Positions 1 through 8,551 of a stretch of DNA of 38,846 nucleotides are shown one piece after another. A program made the translations under genes and the position numbers. The notes under the pieces were generated by a model, which saw nothing but the letters and a program-made list of their open reading frames with translations, was not told where the DNA came from and searched no databases. Numbering within the stretch: position 1 is the first letter of the stretch; every line of letters begins with the position of its first letter. Source of the DNA: Comamonadaceae bacterium (lineage in GTDB: Bacteria; Pseudomonadota; Gammaproteobacteria; Burkholderiales; Burkholderiaceae_C); assembly GCA_947378785.1 (NCBI GenBank), contig CANCLK010000025.1:1-38846 (forward strand), in the 5' to 3' direction.

Positions 1-1033
1 GCTCAAGGAAGAGCGCTACGCCTTCAGCGAACAAGAAGTCAAACAGTACTTCACCGCGCCCAAGGTGCTGGACGGCCTCTTCAAAATTATTGAAACACTT
101 TTTGAAGTTAGCCTGTCAAAAGACGCTGCACCTGTGTGGAAACCGGGCGTGGAGTTTTACCGCATTGAGCGCGCTGGCCAACTCGTCGGCCAGTTTTACC
201 TGGACCAACCGGCCCGCACCGGCAAACGCGGCGGCGCTTGGATGGACGATGTGCGTGCCCGCTGGTTACGCCCAGACACCGGCCAGTTGCAAACCCCTGT
301 GGCGCACTTGGTATGCAACTTTGCAGACGGCGTAGGGGGCAAACCTGCCCTGCTCACGCATGACGACGTGACCACGCTGTTCCACGAATTCGGCCACGGT
401 TTGCACCACATGCTGACGCAAGTCAACGAGCGAGACGTCTCTGGCATCAGCGGCGTCGAGTGGGACGCTGTCGAGTTGCCAAGCCAGTTCATGGAAAACT
501 TCTGCTGGGAGTGGGATGTGCTCAAACACATGACTGCTCACGTGGACACCGGAGAGCCGCTGCCACGCGCCCTGTTCGACAAAATGACGGCTGCGAAGAA
601 TTTCCAGAGCGGCATGCAAACGCTGCGCCAAGTGGAGTTCTCGCTCTTCGACATGCTACTGCACACCGAAGAAAACCCAAACAAAGACGTCATGTCGCTG
701 CTGGCCGATGTTCGTGCTGAAGTCGCTGTGATTCAGGCCCCGCCTTACAGCCGCCCAGCGCACACCTTCAGCCACATTTTTTCAGGTGGCTATGCGGCAG
801 GGTATTACAGCTACAAGTGGGCCGAAGTGTTGTCGGCTGATGCCTACGCAGCCTTTGAGGAATCAGCTGCTGGCGATGCCGCAAAAGGCACCGTCAATGT
901 CGAGACCGGCCGCAAATACCGCGAGACGATCTTAGAAGCTGGTGGCAGCCGTCCCGCGATGGAGTCGTTCAAGGCCTTCCGTGGCCGCGAGCCTTCGATC
1001 GATGCCCTGCTGCGGCACCAAGGGATGGCTTAA
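1..1033 (+). CDS. prlC: Oligopeptidase A, M3 family zinc metallopeptidase (3' part, truncated by window edge)
   Basis: The reading frame is open from base 2, so only the C-terminal half (about 344 residues) of a protein usually near 680 residues is present. The zinc-binding HEFGH motif (HExxH) is encoded from base 383, in the context [14 protein letters not shown] typical of the M3 oligopeptidases. Downstream stretches ([18 protein letters not shown]) also match that family. In the family, the enzyme degrades short cytoplasmic peptides, including cleaved signal peptides. The GTG at 65 is internal and not a start, because the family sequence [17 protein letters not shown] precedes it in the same frame. 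The 3' end overlaps the convergent hyi gene by 4 bp. Identification is strong. I cannot see the start or promoter. Confidence 0.93.
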   Translation, partial: LKEERYAFSEQEVKQYFTAPKVLDGLFKIIETLFEVSLSKDAAPVWKPGVEFYRIERAGQLVGQFYLDQPARTGKRGGAWMDDVRARWLRPDTGQLQTPVAHLVCNFADGVGGKPALLTHDDVTTLFHEFGHGLHHMLTQVNERDVSGISGVEWDAVELPSQFMENFCWEWDVLKHMTAHVDTGEPLPRALFDKMTAAKNFQSGMQTLRQVEFSLFDMLLHTEENPNKDVMSLLADVRAEVAVIQAPPYSRPAHTFSHIFSGGYAAGYYSYKWAEVLSADAYAAFEESAAGDAAKGTVNVETGRKYRETILEAGGSRPAMESFKAFRGREPSIDALLRHQGMA

Positions 1034-1863
1034 CGCCGCATCCAACCCAGCCCGGCACTGGTTCCGCCGGGCTGTGCGCCTTTGAGTGGGCGGTATTCGC
1101 AACCGACCCAGCCGTCCCAGCCGCAGGCGGCTGACACTTCGTCGATGACCTTGAACAGGTAGTCGTAGTTCAGCTCACCGATGTCAGGTTCGTGGCGCTC
1201 TGGCACACCAGCAATCTGAAAATGCCCCACCGCGCCTGTCGGCAGGTACTGGCGGATTTTCATGGCAACGTCGCCTTCGACGATCTGGCAGTGGTACAAG
1301 TCCATCTGCACTTTCAGGTTGGGCGCGCCAACTGCGGCCACCACCTCATGCGCGTGGTCTTGGCGGTTCAAGAAAAAACGTGGCACATCGCGGGTGTTGA
1401 TCGGCTCGATCAAAATGTCGCGGCCACGTGCTGCAGCTTGCTCTGCCGCCCATTGCAAATTAGCCACATACAAGGGCTGCATCGCTTCCCGTGACTGGCC
1501 TTCAGGCAGCAGGCCCGCCATGACGTGAATTCTGGGGCAATCGAGCACATCGGCATAATCCAGTGCCAGTTGAACACCGGTGCGGAACTCAGCCTCACGT
1601 CCTAACACGGCAGCCGTACCACGGTCACCGGCTTTGTCCCAGCCATGGGCGATGCTGCCTGCATCGATGCCGCCTGGGGGTGCATTGAACAGCACCTGCC
1701 TCAAGCTATTGCCTTGCAGCCTGGCCGCGAGTTCTTGCGGACTGTAGGCGTAAGGAAACAAAAACTCCACCGCCTTGAAACCGTCTTTGGCGGCCGCTTC
1801 AAAGCGATCCAAAAAAGGAATCTCGGGGTACATCAGCGACAGATTAGCGGCGAATTGAGGCAT
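1030..1863 (-). CDS. hyi: Hydroxypyruvate isomerase family TIM-barrel protein
   Basis: A 277-residue sugar-phosphate-isomerase-like TIM barrel of the usual length for Hyi/OtnI proteins. The two glutamates expected to bind metal and act in catalysis are seen at about E153 (LIEPIN) and E256 (GCEYRP); QMDLYH near 186-191 is also family-typical. Hydroxypyruvate isomerase interconverts hydroxypyruvate and tartronate semialdehyde in glyoxylate metabolism. No glyoxylate carboligase or tartronate semialdehyde reductase lies in the window, so the substrate is inferred from family only; 2-oxo-tetronate isomerase (OtnI) is the main alternative. The gene lies 42 bp downstream of rpiA on the same strand and may be co-transcribed with it. 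Confidence 0.85.
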   Translation of the reverse strand: MPQFAANLSLMYPEIPFLDRFEAAAKDGFKAVEFLFPYAYSPQELAARLQGNSLRQVLFNAPPGGIDAGSIAHGWDKAGDRGTAAVLGREAEFRTGVQLALDYADVLDCPRIHVMAGLLPEGQSREAMQPLYVANLQWAAEQAAARGRDILIEPINTRDVPRFFLNRQDHAHEVVAAVGAPNLKVQMDLYHCQIVEGDVAMKIRQYLPTGAVGHFQIAGVPERHEPDIGELNYDYLFKVIDEVSAACGWDGWVGCEYRPLKGAQPGGTSAGLGWMRR

Positions 1864-1905
1864 CGTACAAACATAGAGTTGTTGATTTTCCTGAAGCAGT
1901 CCGAC

Positions 1906-2577
1906 TTAAAAAACCAAGGTCTTCACGCCAGTTTCAGTGCCCAGTAGGCACACATGCGCTTTTTGAAATGCAAACACCCCCACCGTCACCACGCCCGGCC
2001 ATTGGCTAACCTCCAGCTCAAACGACCGAGGCTCCAGAATTTGCAAGCCCGTCACGTCCAAGATGTGTTGACCGTTGTCAGTGACCAGCGGCGCACCCTG
2101 CTTAAGCCGCAAAGTGGCAATGCCGCCCATGCTGGCAAACTGCAACGCGATGCGTTGGGCCGACATGGGAATAACTTCGACCGGTAACGGAAATTTTCCG
2201 AGAGTCGTTACCAGTTTGCTGTCGTCGGCAATGCAGATGAACTGGCGCGACTGCGCCGCGACAATTTTCTCGCAAGTGAGCGCTGCTCCGCCGCCCTTGA
2301 TCATGTTGCCGGCGTGGTCAATCTCGTCGGCACCGTCCACGTACACATCAAGCTCCTCTACGGCGGTCGCCTCAAACACCTTGATACCCAAGGCCTGCAG
2401 GCGTTCTGTCGACGCGATCGAGCTCGATACCGCACCGGCGATGGTGTGCTTGACCGTGGCCAGCGCATCGATGAACTTGTTGACGGTCGATCCGGTGCCG
2501 ACACCGACCAACATGCCGGGCTTGATGTAGTGCAAGGCGGCTTGGCCGACAAGGGTCTTTAATTCATCTTGTGTCAT
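1906..2577 (-). CDS. rpiA: Ribose-5-phosphate isomerase A
   Basis: A 223-residue protein, full length for RpiA, which interconverts ribose 5-phosphate and ribulose 5-phosphate in the non-oxidative pentose phosphate pathway. Signature segments are [15 protein letters not shown] near the N-terminus (phosphate loop), the catalytic-region DGADEID near 80-87, and [11 protein letters not shown] shortly after. The start ATG (2575-2577) begins [18 protein letters not shown], which fits the family. It is divergent from pyrD with a gap of about 130 bp, and hyi follows on the same strand. Confidence 0.96.
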   Translation of the reverse strand: MTQDELKTLVGQAALHYIKPGMLVGVGTGSTVNKFIDALATVKHTIAGAVSSSIASTERLQALGIKVFEATAVEELDVYVDGADEIDHAGNMIKGGGAALTCEKIVAAQSRQFICIADDSKLVTTLGKFPLPVEVIPMSAQRIALQFASMGGIATLRLKQGAPLVTDNGQHILDVTGLQILEPRSFELEVSQWPGVVTVGVFAFQKAHVCLLGTETGVKTLVF

Positions 2578-2603
2578 GGTCGTCCGTTTGGCTGGCGCTT
2601 AAA

Positions 2604-2631
2604 AAAGTAAATGGTGTGTTTTTTGCGACAA
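2604..2631 (-). promoter_or_regulatory. Candidate sigma70 promoter for rpiA
   Basis: Reading the minus strand, TTGTCG (2631-2626) is followed after 16 bp by TACTTT (2609-2604), about 26 bp upstream of the rpiA ATG. Both boxes match the consensus only partially, so this is a by-eye candidate. Confidence 0.25.
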
Positions 2632-2708
2632 TCAGCGCTCTTGCCCACGCCCCGGGTCTTCCCCGCAAAAGCGTGTCGCTGCCTTGCCATCCAGTCTTGA
2701 ATTATCCA

Positions 2709-3794
2709 ATGTCCCTGATCCCCTACGCTCTGGCCCGCCCTTTTTTGTTTGGCCTGGACCCGGAAACAGCCCACGACCTGACCATGGCCGCCCTAGCGCG
2801 CACGCAACACACACCTTTCAAGTTGGCTTATTGCGCCGGCCGGATTGAAGACCCGGTTCAGATCGCCGGTCTGACATTTCCCAACCGCGTCGGCATGGCT
2901 GCGGGTCTGGACAAAAACGCCCGCTGCATTGACGGCCTGGCCGCCATGGGCTTTGGTTTTGTTGAGGTCGGCACCGTCACACCCCAACCTCAAGCAGGCA
3001 ATCCGAAGCCGCGCATGTTTCGCCTACCCGAAGCGAATGCGTTGATCAACCGACTGGGCTTCAACAATGAAGGGCTGGAGACTTTTTTGCGCAACGTTCG
3101 CGCCTCTTCCTTTCGGCAAAATACCAGTGGCAAGCAGCCTTTGCTACTCGGACTGAACATCGGCAAGAACGCGGTAACACCGATTGAAAATGCGGTGGAT
3201 GACTACCTGATTTGCCTTGACGGGGTTTACCCACATGCCGATTACGTGACCGTGAACATCTCCAGTCCCAACACCAAAAACCTACGTGCACTGCAAAGCG
3301 ATGAGGCGCTGGATGCATTGTTGGGTGCGATTGCCGTCCGCCGTGACGGCCTCGCACGTGAACACGGCAAGGCTGTGCCGATCTTTGTGAAAATCGCGCC
3401 GGACTTGGACGAGGCGCAGATTGAAGTGATTGCCGCGACCTTGAAGCGCCACGCCATGGACGGTGTGGTGGCCACCAACACAACGCTCAACCGCGACGCC
3501 GTCAAGGGCATGACCCATGCAGACGAGGTCGGAGGCCTGAGTGGTGCTCCGGTGCTTGAAGCCAGCAACCGCGTGATTCGCCAGTTGCGCTCAGCGCTAG
3601 GCGCTGGGTTCCCCATCATTGGCGTGGGTGGTGTCATGAGCGGCGACGATGCCGTCACGAAGATCAAGGCGGGGGCCGATGTGGTGCAAATTTACACCGG
3701 GCTTATCTACAAAGGGCCAGGGCTTGTGAGAGAGGCCGCCCTAGCAATTCAGAAAAATGGCAAGGCGCTCAATCCGGCACGAACTTCAGCTTGA
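2709..3794 (+). CDS. pyrD: Dihydroorotate dehydrogenase (quinone), class 2
   Basis: A 361-residue class 2 enzyme that oxidises dihydroorotate to orotate with FMN and passes electrons to quinone at the membrane (fourth step of UMP synthesis). The start is placed at the ATG at 2709 ([22 protein letters not shown]), which matches the N-terminal membrane-associating helices of class 2 enzymes. The open frame continues upstream to 2571, but that extension overlaps the rpiA start and does not look like family sequence. Seen motifs: [20 protein letters not shown], the NISSPNT segment carrying the catalytic serine, and the FMN phosphate site GVGGV...[13 protein letters not shown]. The 3' end overlaps the next convergent gene by 26 bp. 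Confidence 0.96.
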   Translation: MSLIPYALARPFLFGLDPETAHDLTMAALARTQHTPFKLAYCAGRIEDPVQIAGLTFPNRVGMAAGLDKNARCIDGLAAMGFGFVEVGTVTPQPQAGNPKPRMFRLPEANALINRLGFNNEGLETFLRNVRASSFRQNTSGKQPLLLGLNIGKNAVTPIENAVDDYLICLDGVYPHADYVTVNISSPNTKNLRALQSDEALDALLGAIAVRRDGLAREHGKAVPIFVKIAPDLDEAQIEVIAATLKRHAMDGVVATNTTLNRDAVKGMTHADEVGGLSGAPVLEASNRVIRQLRSALGAGFPIIGVGGVMSGDDAVTKIKAGADVVQIYTGLIYKGPGLVREAALAIQKNGKALNPARTSA

Positions 3795-4026
3795 ACTTGA
3801 CTTCATCTTCCGGCAGTTCCAGCGTCACCAACTGGCCCATCTTATTGTCTTTCAAACGGCAGGCGGCAAACAAACTGAATTTACCTTTGAGGTAATAGCT
3901 CTCCATGTCAATCAGCATGTAGGGATAAGGCACAAAAACTTCGTGCTCAAAAATCAACCTGTGCAGGTTGCGCGGTGACGGGAAGAGTTTGTAGTCGTCG
4001 GTGGTGATGCTTTGTGCGGTGGCCAT
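3769..4026 (-). CDS. Small conserved-looking protein of unknown function (85 aa)
   Basis: I do not recognise a named domain. The protein from the ATG at 4024-4026 is [18 protein letters not shown]..., mixed charged and aromatic, rich in beta-type segments ([43 protein letters not shown]), with no signal peptide or membrane segment. The frame continues to 4080, but the extra 18 residues are basic, low-quality sequence, so the inner ATG is preferred. Its 3' end runs 26 bp into pyrD, so the two stop regions overlap antiparallel. I believe such short proteins are found beside pyrD in related Burkholderiales, but that is recollection, not seen here. Confidence 0.7.
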   Translation of the reverse strand: MATAQSITTDDYKLFPSPRNLHRLIFEHEVFVPYPYMLIDMESYYLKGKFSLFAACRLKDNKMGQLVTLELPEDEVKFKLKFVPD

Positions 4027-4089
4027 GCGAGTTGTGATCCGTGAATTCTGTCGTGAAGGCCGCGCGCTGAAGTGCAGCACGCTGTAAGC

Positions 4090-4109
4090 TAGGCGCTTAT
4101 TTTCGCCTA
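4090..4109. repeat. Inverted repeat in a divergent intergenic region
   Basis: Perfect 6-bp arms TAGGCG (4090-4095) and CGCCTA (4104-4109) separated by 8 bp, between the unknown minus-strand gene (start 4026) and the plus-strand exonuclease gene (start 4167). It could be an operator or a chance repeat; there is no run of T to suggest a terminator. Confidence 0.35.
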
Positions 4110-4166
4110 TGTGCCGATACCGTCTTTTCTTCTTTTAAAAACTGGCGACCCTGCTCGCCCTGCCCC

Positions 4167-4766
4167 ATGAACGAACGCCTCGCCACGCCAGACAAGGAAG
4201 CCATCGCCCTGCTCGATCCCTTCACAGGTTTGGGGCTGCACCAGATCCAATTGGTGAACACCGCAGCACATGCGCAAGAAGCACTGCAAGCGCTGGCGGG
4301 TGCCCGCGTGTTGGGTTTCGATACCGAATCAAAACCGACGTTCGAGCGGAATGAAGTGTCGGACGGACCGCACATCGTGCAACTGGCCACGGTCGACCAA
4401 GGCTATATTTTCCAGTTGACTGAAGCTGGTTGCCGCCAAGCGCTGGCGCAGTTGTTAGAGTCGCCGAGCATCACCAAGGCCGGTTTTGGTCTGGGGGACG
4501 ACCGCCGCCGCATCGTCAGCAAACTCGGGGTCGACTTGCAGGGGGTGCTCGACCTGAACATGGTTTTCAACCAGCGCGGCTACCGCAAAGACATGGGTGT
4601 GCGCGGCGCTGTGGCGCTGATGTTCAACCAGCGCTTTCTCAAGTCGCGCAAAGCCACCACCTCTAATTGGGCCAAACCTGAGCTGTCGTCATCGCAGCTG
4701 AGCTATGCCGCCAATGACGCGTACGCCGCGCTCAGGGTTTATGTGGCGCTCGGCTTAGACGACTGA
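4167..4766 (+). CDS. 3'-5' exonuclease domain protein, DEDDy type (RNase D-like)
   Basis: A single exonuclease domain of 199 residues, much shorter than RNase D (about 370) because there is no HRDC region. Catalytic acidic residues are visible: D52 and E54 in GFDTES (Exo I), D111 in [11 protein letters not shown] (Exo II), and Y180/D184 in [13 protein letters not shown] (Exo III), so all DEDDy positions are present. The family removes nucleotides from RNA or DNA 3' ends; which substrate this one uses cannot be told. The start ATG at 4167 has only a weak Shine-Dalgarno match. The last 28 bp overlap the convergent FAD oxidoreductase gene. Confidence 0.88.
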   Translation: MNERLATPDKEAIALLDPFTGLGLHQIQLVNTAAHAQEALQALAGARVLGFDTESKPTFERNEVSDGPHIVQLATVDQGYIFQLTEAGCRQALAQLLESPSITKAGFGLGDDRRRIVSKLGVDLQGVLDLNMVFNQRGYRKDMGVRGAVALMFNQRFLKSRKATTSNWAKPELSSSQLSYAANDAYAALRVYVALGLDD

Positions 4767-5866
4767 TCGGCGGCCATCTTGGCCACGTGCGCGCCCAGCG
4801 CCAGTGCACTGGTCAGACCCGGCGACTCAATGCCGAACAGGTTGATCAGGCCTTTGATGCCGTGCTCAGACTGGCCCTGAATCAGGAAGTCACACGCGGC
4901 CTCTTGGGGGCCCTGAATTTTGGGCCGGATCCCGGCGTACCCCGCGGTGAGCGCGCCATCTTGCAAGCCCGGCCAATACTTGCGCACCTCGGCATAAAAA
5001 GCCTCGCCACGCGTTGAATCCACCACCAAGTCATCAGGCGAGTGGACCCACTCAACGTCCGGGCCAAACTTGGCCTGACCGCCCAAGTCAAGCGTCAGGT
5101 GAACCCCCAAACCGGCGGCTTCTGGCACCGGGTAAATCAAACGATCAAAGGGTGAGCGACCGGCCAAGGTGAAGTAATTGCCCTTGCAGTAATAGCTGGG
5201 CGGCACATGGGCGGCATCCAGACCGGTGAAACGACGCGCCAGCGACTGCGCATGCAGGCCAGCCGCATTGATGAGCAGGGAGGTTTGCAATTCGGTGCCG
5301 TCCTGCGTCACAACGGTGATGAGATCTGCACCGCAATGTGCTGAGGCCACAGGCGAATTCAGAGCCACCAAGCCGCCTGCGTTTTCAAGGTCACCCTGCA
5401 ACGCCAGCATGAAGGCATGGCTGTCGACAATGCCGGTACTGGGCGACAGCACGGCCGCAACGCAATGAAGTTCTGGCTCCAGTGCGTTCGCTTCTTCGCG
5501 CGTCAGCAGCACAAGATCAAGTACGCCGTTGGCGGCGGCCTTGGCGATGATGGCTTGCAGTTGCGGAACTTGCGCCGAATGTGTGGCCACGATCAGCTTG
5601 CCGCAACGGCTGTGCCCGATGCCGCGATCAGCAGCGTAGCTGTAGAGTTGATTTTTACCGTCCACACACAGCCGCGCTTTGAGCGACCCCTGCGGGTAAT
5701 AAATACCGGCATGAATCACCTCACTGTTACGCGAACTGGTGCCAGTGCCAATCGCACTCTCGGCTTCGAGCAGCCACACCTCGCGGCCTTGCAAAGCCAG
5801 CGTGCGAGCCACGGCCAAGCCGACCACACCCGCACCAATTACCACTGCATCGACCTGTTCCATCAC
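4739..5866 (-). CDS. FAD-dependent oxidoreductase, L-2-hydroxyglutarate oxidase-like
   Basis: A 375-residue DAO-fold flavoprotein. It starts with the FAD dinucleotide fold ([20 protein letters not shown], residues about 8-27, then an acidic residue in WLLEAES). [21 protein letters not shown] is highly characteristic of the LhgO/L-2-hydroxyglutarate dehydrogenase group, as is the late GYAGIRPKI segment. That group oxidises L-2-hydroxyglutarate to 2-oxoglutarate, passing electrons to the respiratory chain. The first ATG (5866) is followed at once by a second (5863); either could be used. The gene is 37 bp from the upstream hutG-like gene on the same strand, so co-transcription is likely. Substrate assignment is by family resemblance; another 2-hydroxyacid or amino acid is possible. 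Confidence 0.82.
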   Translation of the reverse strand: MMEQVDAVVIGAGVVGLAVARTLALQGREVWLLEAESAIGTGTSSRNSEVIHAGIYYPQGSLKARLCVDGKNQLYSYAADRGIGHSRCGKLIVATHSAQVPQLQAIIAKAAANGVLDLVLLTREEANALEPELHCVAAVLSPSTGIVDSHAFMLALQGDLENAGGLVALNSPVASAHCGADLITVVTQDGTELQTSLLINAAGLHAQSLARRFTGLDAAHVPPSYYCKGNYFTLAGRSPFDRLIYPVPEAAGLGVHLTLDLGGQAKFGPDVEWVHSPDDLVVDSTRGEAFYAEVRKYWPGLQDGALTAGYAGIRPKIQGPQEAACDFLIQGQSEHGIKGLINLFGIESPGLTSALALGAHVAKMAADQSSKPSAT

Positions 5867-5903
5867 TGTCCTTGGTGTTATTTATTATTGTCCGACTGAG
5901 CGC

Positions 5904-6752
5904 TTAAAGCTGGCGCGGGTCGGTGTTGCGTAGCACGTCCACCAAGGAACGCAAATGAGCCTTGAGCGTCGCGTAACCAGCGTTCAACGCCAAGGATTTC
6001 TCGTCCATGTAAAGCTTGCGATTGATTTCAATTTGAACGCTGTGCCGGTCTTGTTCGGGAGCGCCAAAGCGGCGCACCAACTCCACACCTTTGTAGGGAT
6101 GGTTCAACGACACCTGATAGCCAAGACTGCTCAGGTGGTCGCGCACGAGCTGCGCTAAAGCTGGACTGCAGGTCGTGTGATCGCGGTTGCCGATGACAAA
6201 GTCGGCATGCGCTTCGCCCGGAAATTCGGTCGCGTGGCTGGACGCAATCGCCGGCATGGAATGGCAATTCACGTGAATGCTGTAACCGTGCTGGGCATGC
6301 GCCGCGTCAATCGCCTCAGCCACCGCCGCGTAATACGGCTGCCAGCAGTTCACAATCCGCGCTTGGACTTCGACGACAGATAGTTTTCGATCATAAAGTG
6401 GTACGCCGTCGTCGGTGGTTCGCCAAATCAGGCCTTTGCCAAGCCTAACTTTAGACAGAATTTTCGGATCGGTCGCGACGGGGTGCGGCCATGGCGCATC
6501 GAGCAAACTGACATCAATCTCAGTGGTGTCACGGTTCGCGTCCAGGTAACTGCGCGGAAACATCGCTTCAATCCAATGCACGCCGAGCCCAGAGACAAAG
6601 TCGTACAACTTGTCGACGTGCGTGTCTTCAGCACTCCGCAGCGCCTGTAGGGTGCAGGCATAGGCGAAGTCGGCTGGATAGTCAGTTCCGCTGTGCGGCG
6701 AGTCCAGCACCAGTGGGCTGCTGCCGGGAAGATAGCGAATGTGCGAGGTCAT
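5904..6752 (-). CDS. hutG: N-formylglutamate amidohydrolase family protein
   Basis: A 282-residue protein from the ATG at 6750-6752 (MTSHIRYLPGSSPLVLDSPHSGTDYP). DSPHSG, SYLDANRDTTEID and HVNCHSMP are hallmark segments of the N-formylglutamate amidohydrolase family and supply metal-binding His/Asp/Glu residues. The family hydrolyses N-formyl-L-glutamate to glutamate and formate, the last step of one histidine-degradation route. The frame is open to 6878, but the extra 42 residues show no family sequence, so the inner start is chosen. No other hut gene is nearby. The downstream neighbour is a probable 2-hydroxyglutarate oxidase, so the pair may feed glutamate/2-oxoglutarate metabolism (inference). 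Confidence 0.85.
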   Translation of the reverse strand: MTSHIRYLPGSSPLVLDSPHSGTDYPADFAYACTLQALRSAEDTHVDKLYDFVSGLGVHWIEAMFPRSYLDANRDTTEIDVSLLDAPWPHPVATDPKILSKVRLGKGLIWRTTDDGVPLYDRKLSVVEVQARIVNCWQPYYAAVAEAIDAAHAQHGYSIHVNCHSMPAIASSHATEFPGEAHADFVIGNRDHTTCSPALAQLVRDHLSSLGYQVSLNHPYKGVELVRRFGAPEQDRHSVQIEINRKLYMDEKSLALNAGYATLKAHLRSLVDVLRNTDPRQL

Positions 6753-6932
6753 GGTTGTATTGTGGCCTGTGGCGGGCCAGCAGAAGACCAGATCCTGACT
6801 GATGAGGCCGCTTGTCCTACAGGCGCGCCCATCCGTTGCCGACACGTCCGCAGACGTTTGATCATCAGAATCAACCATCCAGTCGGGGGTTAAAGTTTTC
6901 CCATCCTTGGACTGTTCATTGAAGGAGTTACC

Positions 6933-7511
6933 GTGAAAAAAAATATCCGTAAATTTTCAGGCATTGCATTGGCCGTAGCGACCTTGGGCATGGGTATGAC
7001 AGCTCAAGCACAAAGTGCCGGTGCATCAACAAACATGTGGCCGGGTTCGAGTTGGTACACCCCTACAGGCGGGCGTTATATCGGCATCAATGCCGGCCGG
7101 ACGGACCTCATTGCAGCAGATAACGCAACGGCTTATGACATCTATGCAGGTGGCATGTGGAACAAGCATTTTGGTCTGGAGATTGGCATGGCCGACTTCG
7201 GCAAGATGAACCGAACAGCCAATTCCGTCAAAGCTTATGGCTTCAGCATCAAAGCTGTCGGGGTGATGCCACTCACCGAGTCATTGGGGGCCTTTGCCAA
7301 GCTAGGAACCATGTACACCCGCACCAAGGTCAACACCAGCGGCAGTGAAGTCAGTGACAACGGTTGGGGCACAACGTATGGCGTGGGCCTGAACTTCGAC
7401 ATCAACACCCAGCTTGCGGCGGTGGTCGAATGGGATCAGACGAACATGCACTTGGCTGGTGCTCGTGAACACATCAACACCACTTCGGTGGGCTTGAAGT
7501 ACCGCTTCTGA
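6933..7511 (+). CDS. Small outer-membrane beta-barrel protein (OmpA/OmpW-like fold)
   Basis: A 192-residue secreted protein. It starts at GTG (6933), decided by a strong Shine-Dalgarno GAAGGAG at 6921-6927. The N-terminus is a classic signal peptide: MKKNIRK, a hydrophobic core, and AQA before the likely cleavage after residue 26. The mature part has alternating beta-strand patterns (YIGINAGRTDL, YGVGLNFDIN, LAAVVEWDQT) and ends in VGLKYRF, the terminal aromatic residue expected for outer-membrane barrel insertion. It is probably an eight-stranded barrel; specific function is unknown. It is followed by a strong hairpin and then ompR-envZ, classical porin regulators, which makes osmotic or envelope control plausible but unproven. 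Confidence 0.85.
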   Translation: MKKNIRKFSGIALAVATLGMGMTAQAQSAGASTNMWPGSSWYTPTGGRYIGINAGRTDLIAADNATAYDIYAGGMWNKHFGLEIGMADFGKMNRTANSVKAYGFSIKAVGVMPLTESLGAFAKLGTMYTRTKVNTSGSEVSDNGWGTTYGVGLNFDINTQLAAVVEWDQTNMHLAGAREHINTTSVGLKYRF

Positions 7512-7545
7512 CCTTTCTGTTATTTCCCATTGATAAATGGGGCTT

Positions 7546-7578
7546 GAAGCCTGCAACCTTCTTTAGGTTGCAGGCTTC
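7546..7578 (+). terminator. Strong hairpin, probable terminator after the outer-membrane barrel gene
   Basis: Perfect 14-bp inverted repeat GAAGCCTGCAACCT / AGGTTGCAGGCTTC with a 5-nt loop, 35 bp after the stop codon. The following bases (TGCTCGTTTGAC) contain only a poor T tract, so termination may be incomplete or the hairpin may mainly protect the mRNA 3' end. Confidence 0.75.
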
Positions 7579-7657
7579 TGCTCGTTTGACGTCACACACT
7601 CATGAAACTTTTGTAAGGAAGTGTCAGGGGTGGCCAACAAATGCGACAACTTGCCGT

Positions 7658-7687
7658 TTGACCCCTCAGAATCGGCTTTGTTACATA
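7658..7687 (+). promoter_or_regulatory. Candidate sigma70 promoter of ompR
   Basis: TTGACC (7658-7663), an 18-bp spacer and TACATA (7682-7687), followed by an AT-rich stretch and the ompR ATG at 7704. The -35 box is good and the -10 box is only moderate. The distance to the start codon would leave a very short leader. Confidence 0.35.
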
Positions 7688-7703
7688 TAAAAATTTGAGC
7701 ACC

Positions 7704-8435
7704 ATGTCCCAACTCAATACACACGCCGACAAAATTTTGATCCTTGACGACGATGCACGGATTCGTGACTTGCTACGCCGCTACCTGACCCAAGAAGGCT
7801 TCGAAGTCATTCTGGCCGAGGACAGCAAAGCCCTCAACCGCATCATGATGCGCGACGCAGTCGACCTGATCGTGTTGGACCTCATGATGCCCGGAGAAGA
7901 CGGCTTGTCAATTTGCCGACGCCTGCGCGCAGCCAACGACCGCACGCCCATCATCATGTTGACGGCCAAAGGCGAAGACGTCGACCGCATCGTCGGCTTG
8001 GAAGTCGGCGCAGACGACTACCTCGCAAAACCTTTCAACCCGCGTGAACTACTGGCCCGCATCCATGCCGTGCTGCGCCGACGTCCCGCGGTGGAGGTGC
8101 CAGGGGCTCCATCGTCTGATCAGGAATTGGTCAAGTTCGGACCCTTCTCATTTGACATGGGCCTGAGGACACTGCACAAAAATGGCGAAGAGTTACCTTT
8201 GACCACAGGCGAATTCGCCATGCTGAAAACGCTGGTACGACATCCCCGCCAACCCCTGTCGCGTGAGAAGTTAGCGCAAATGGCACGCGGACGTGAATTT
8301 GAGCCTTTCGACCGAAGTCTTGACGTCCAGGTCTCGCGCCTGCGAAAACTGATAGAGGTTGACGCCGCTGTTCCGCGCTTTATCCAGACGGTCTGGGGTG
8401 TCGGCTATGTGTTTGTGCCGGACGGTACGAACTGA
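7704..8435 (+). CDS. ompR: OmpR-type DNA-binding response regulator
   Basis: A 243-residue response regulator. The receiver domain (about residues 10-122) has the acidic pocket LDDD near 14-17, phospho-acceptor D59 in VLDLMMPGEDG, the switch Thr in MLTAKG, and the conserved Lys in LAKPFNP. A C-terminal winged-helix DNA-binding domain follows (about 140-240; RSLDVQVSRLRKLIE and QTVWGVGYVF). The start is put at the ATG at 7704 rather than the in-frame TTG at 7695. It pairs with the histidine kinase gene 116 bp downstream; resemblance to OmpR in the receiver and linker is high. The immediately upstream outer-membrane barrel gene is a natural candidate target. Confidence 0.93.
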   Translation: MSQLNTHADKILILDDDARIRDLLRRYLTQEGFEVILAEDSKALNRIMMRDAVDLIVLDLMMPGEDGLSICRRLRAANDRTPIIMLTAKGEDVDRIVGLEVGADDYLAKPFNPRELLARIHAVLRRRPAVEVPGAPSSDQELVKFGPFSFDMGLRTLHKNGEELPLTTGEFAMLKTLVRHPRQPLSREKLAQMARGREFEPFDRSLDVQVSRLRKLIEVDAAVPRFIQTVWGVGYVFVPDGTN

Positions 8436-8444
8436 CGTGTCGGA

Positions 8445-8479
8445 TTGAGGTGACTCTAGACCTCAAGCGCTGAGTCACC
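8445..8479 (+). promoter_or_regulatory. Two overlapping hairpins between ompR and envZ (possible attenuator or RNA switch)
   Basis: Stem A pairs TTGAGGT (8445-8451) with ACCTCAA (8460-8466). Stem B pairs GGTGACTC (8449-8456) with GAGTCACC (8472-8479). Both are perfect and share bases 8449-8451, so they cannot both form fully. A shortened stem A (TTGA/TCAA) together with stem B would make an H-type pseudoknot. The element begins 10 bp after the ompR stop, and no T tract follows, so a simple rho-independent terminator is unlikely. A role in setting the OmpR:EnvZ ratio is inference. Confidence 0.5.
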
Positions 8480-8551
8480 AGGACTTCAGCGGCACAATAC
8501 ATCTTGTGCTGTATCGGCTCATCTAATTCCCACCGTCCCCCGGCCCCCCAA

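Noticed and set aside
7587..7594. TGACGTCA palindrome downstream of the barrel-gene hairpin
   Set aside because: An 8-bp palindrome of this kind is expected by chance often enough; nothing else ties it to regulation.
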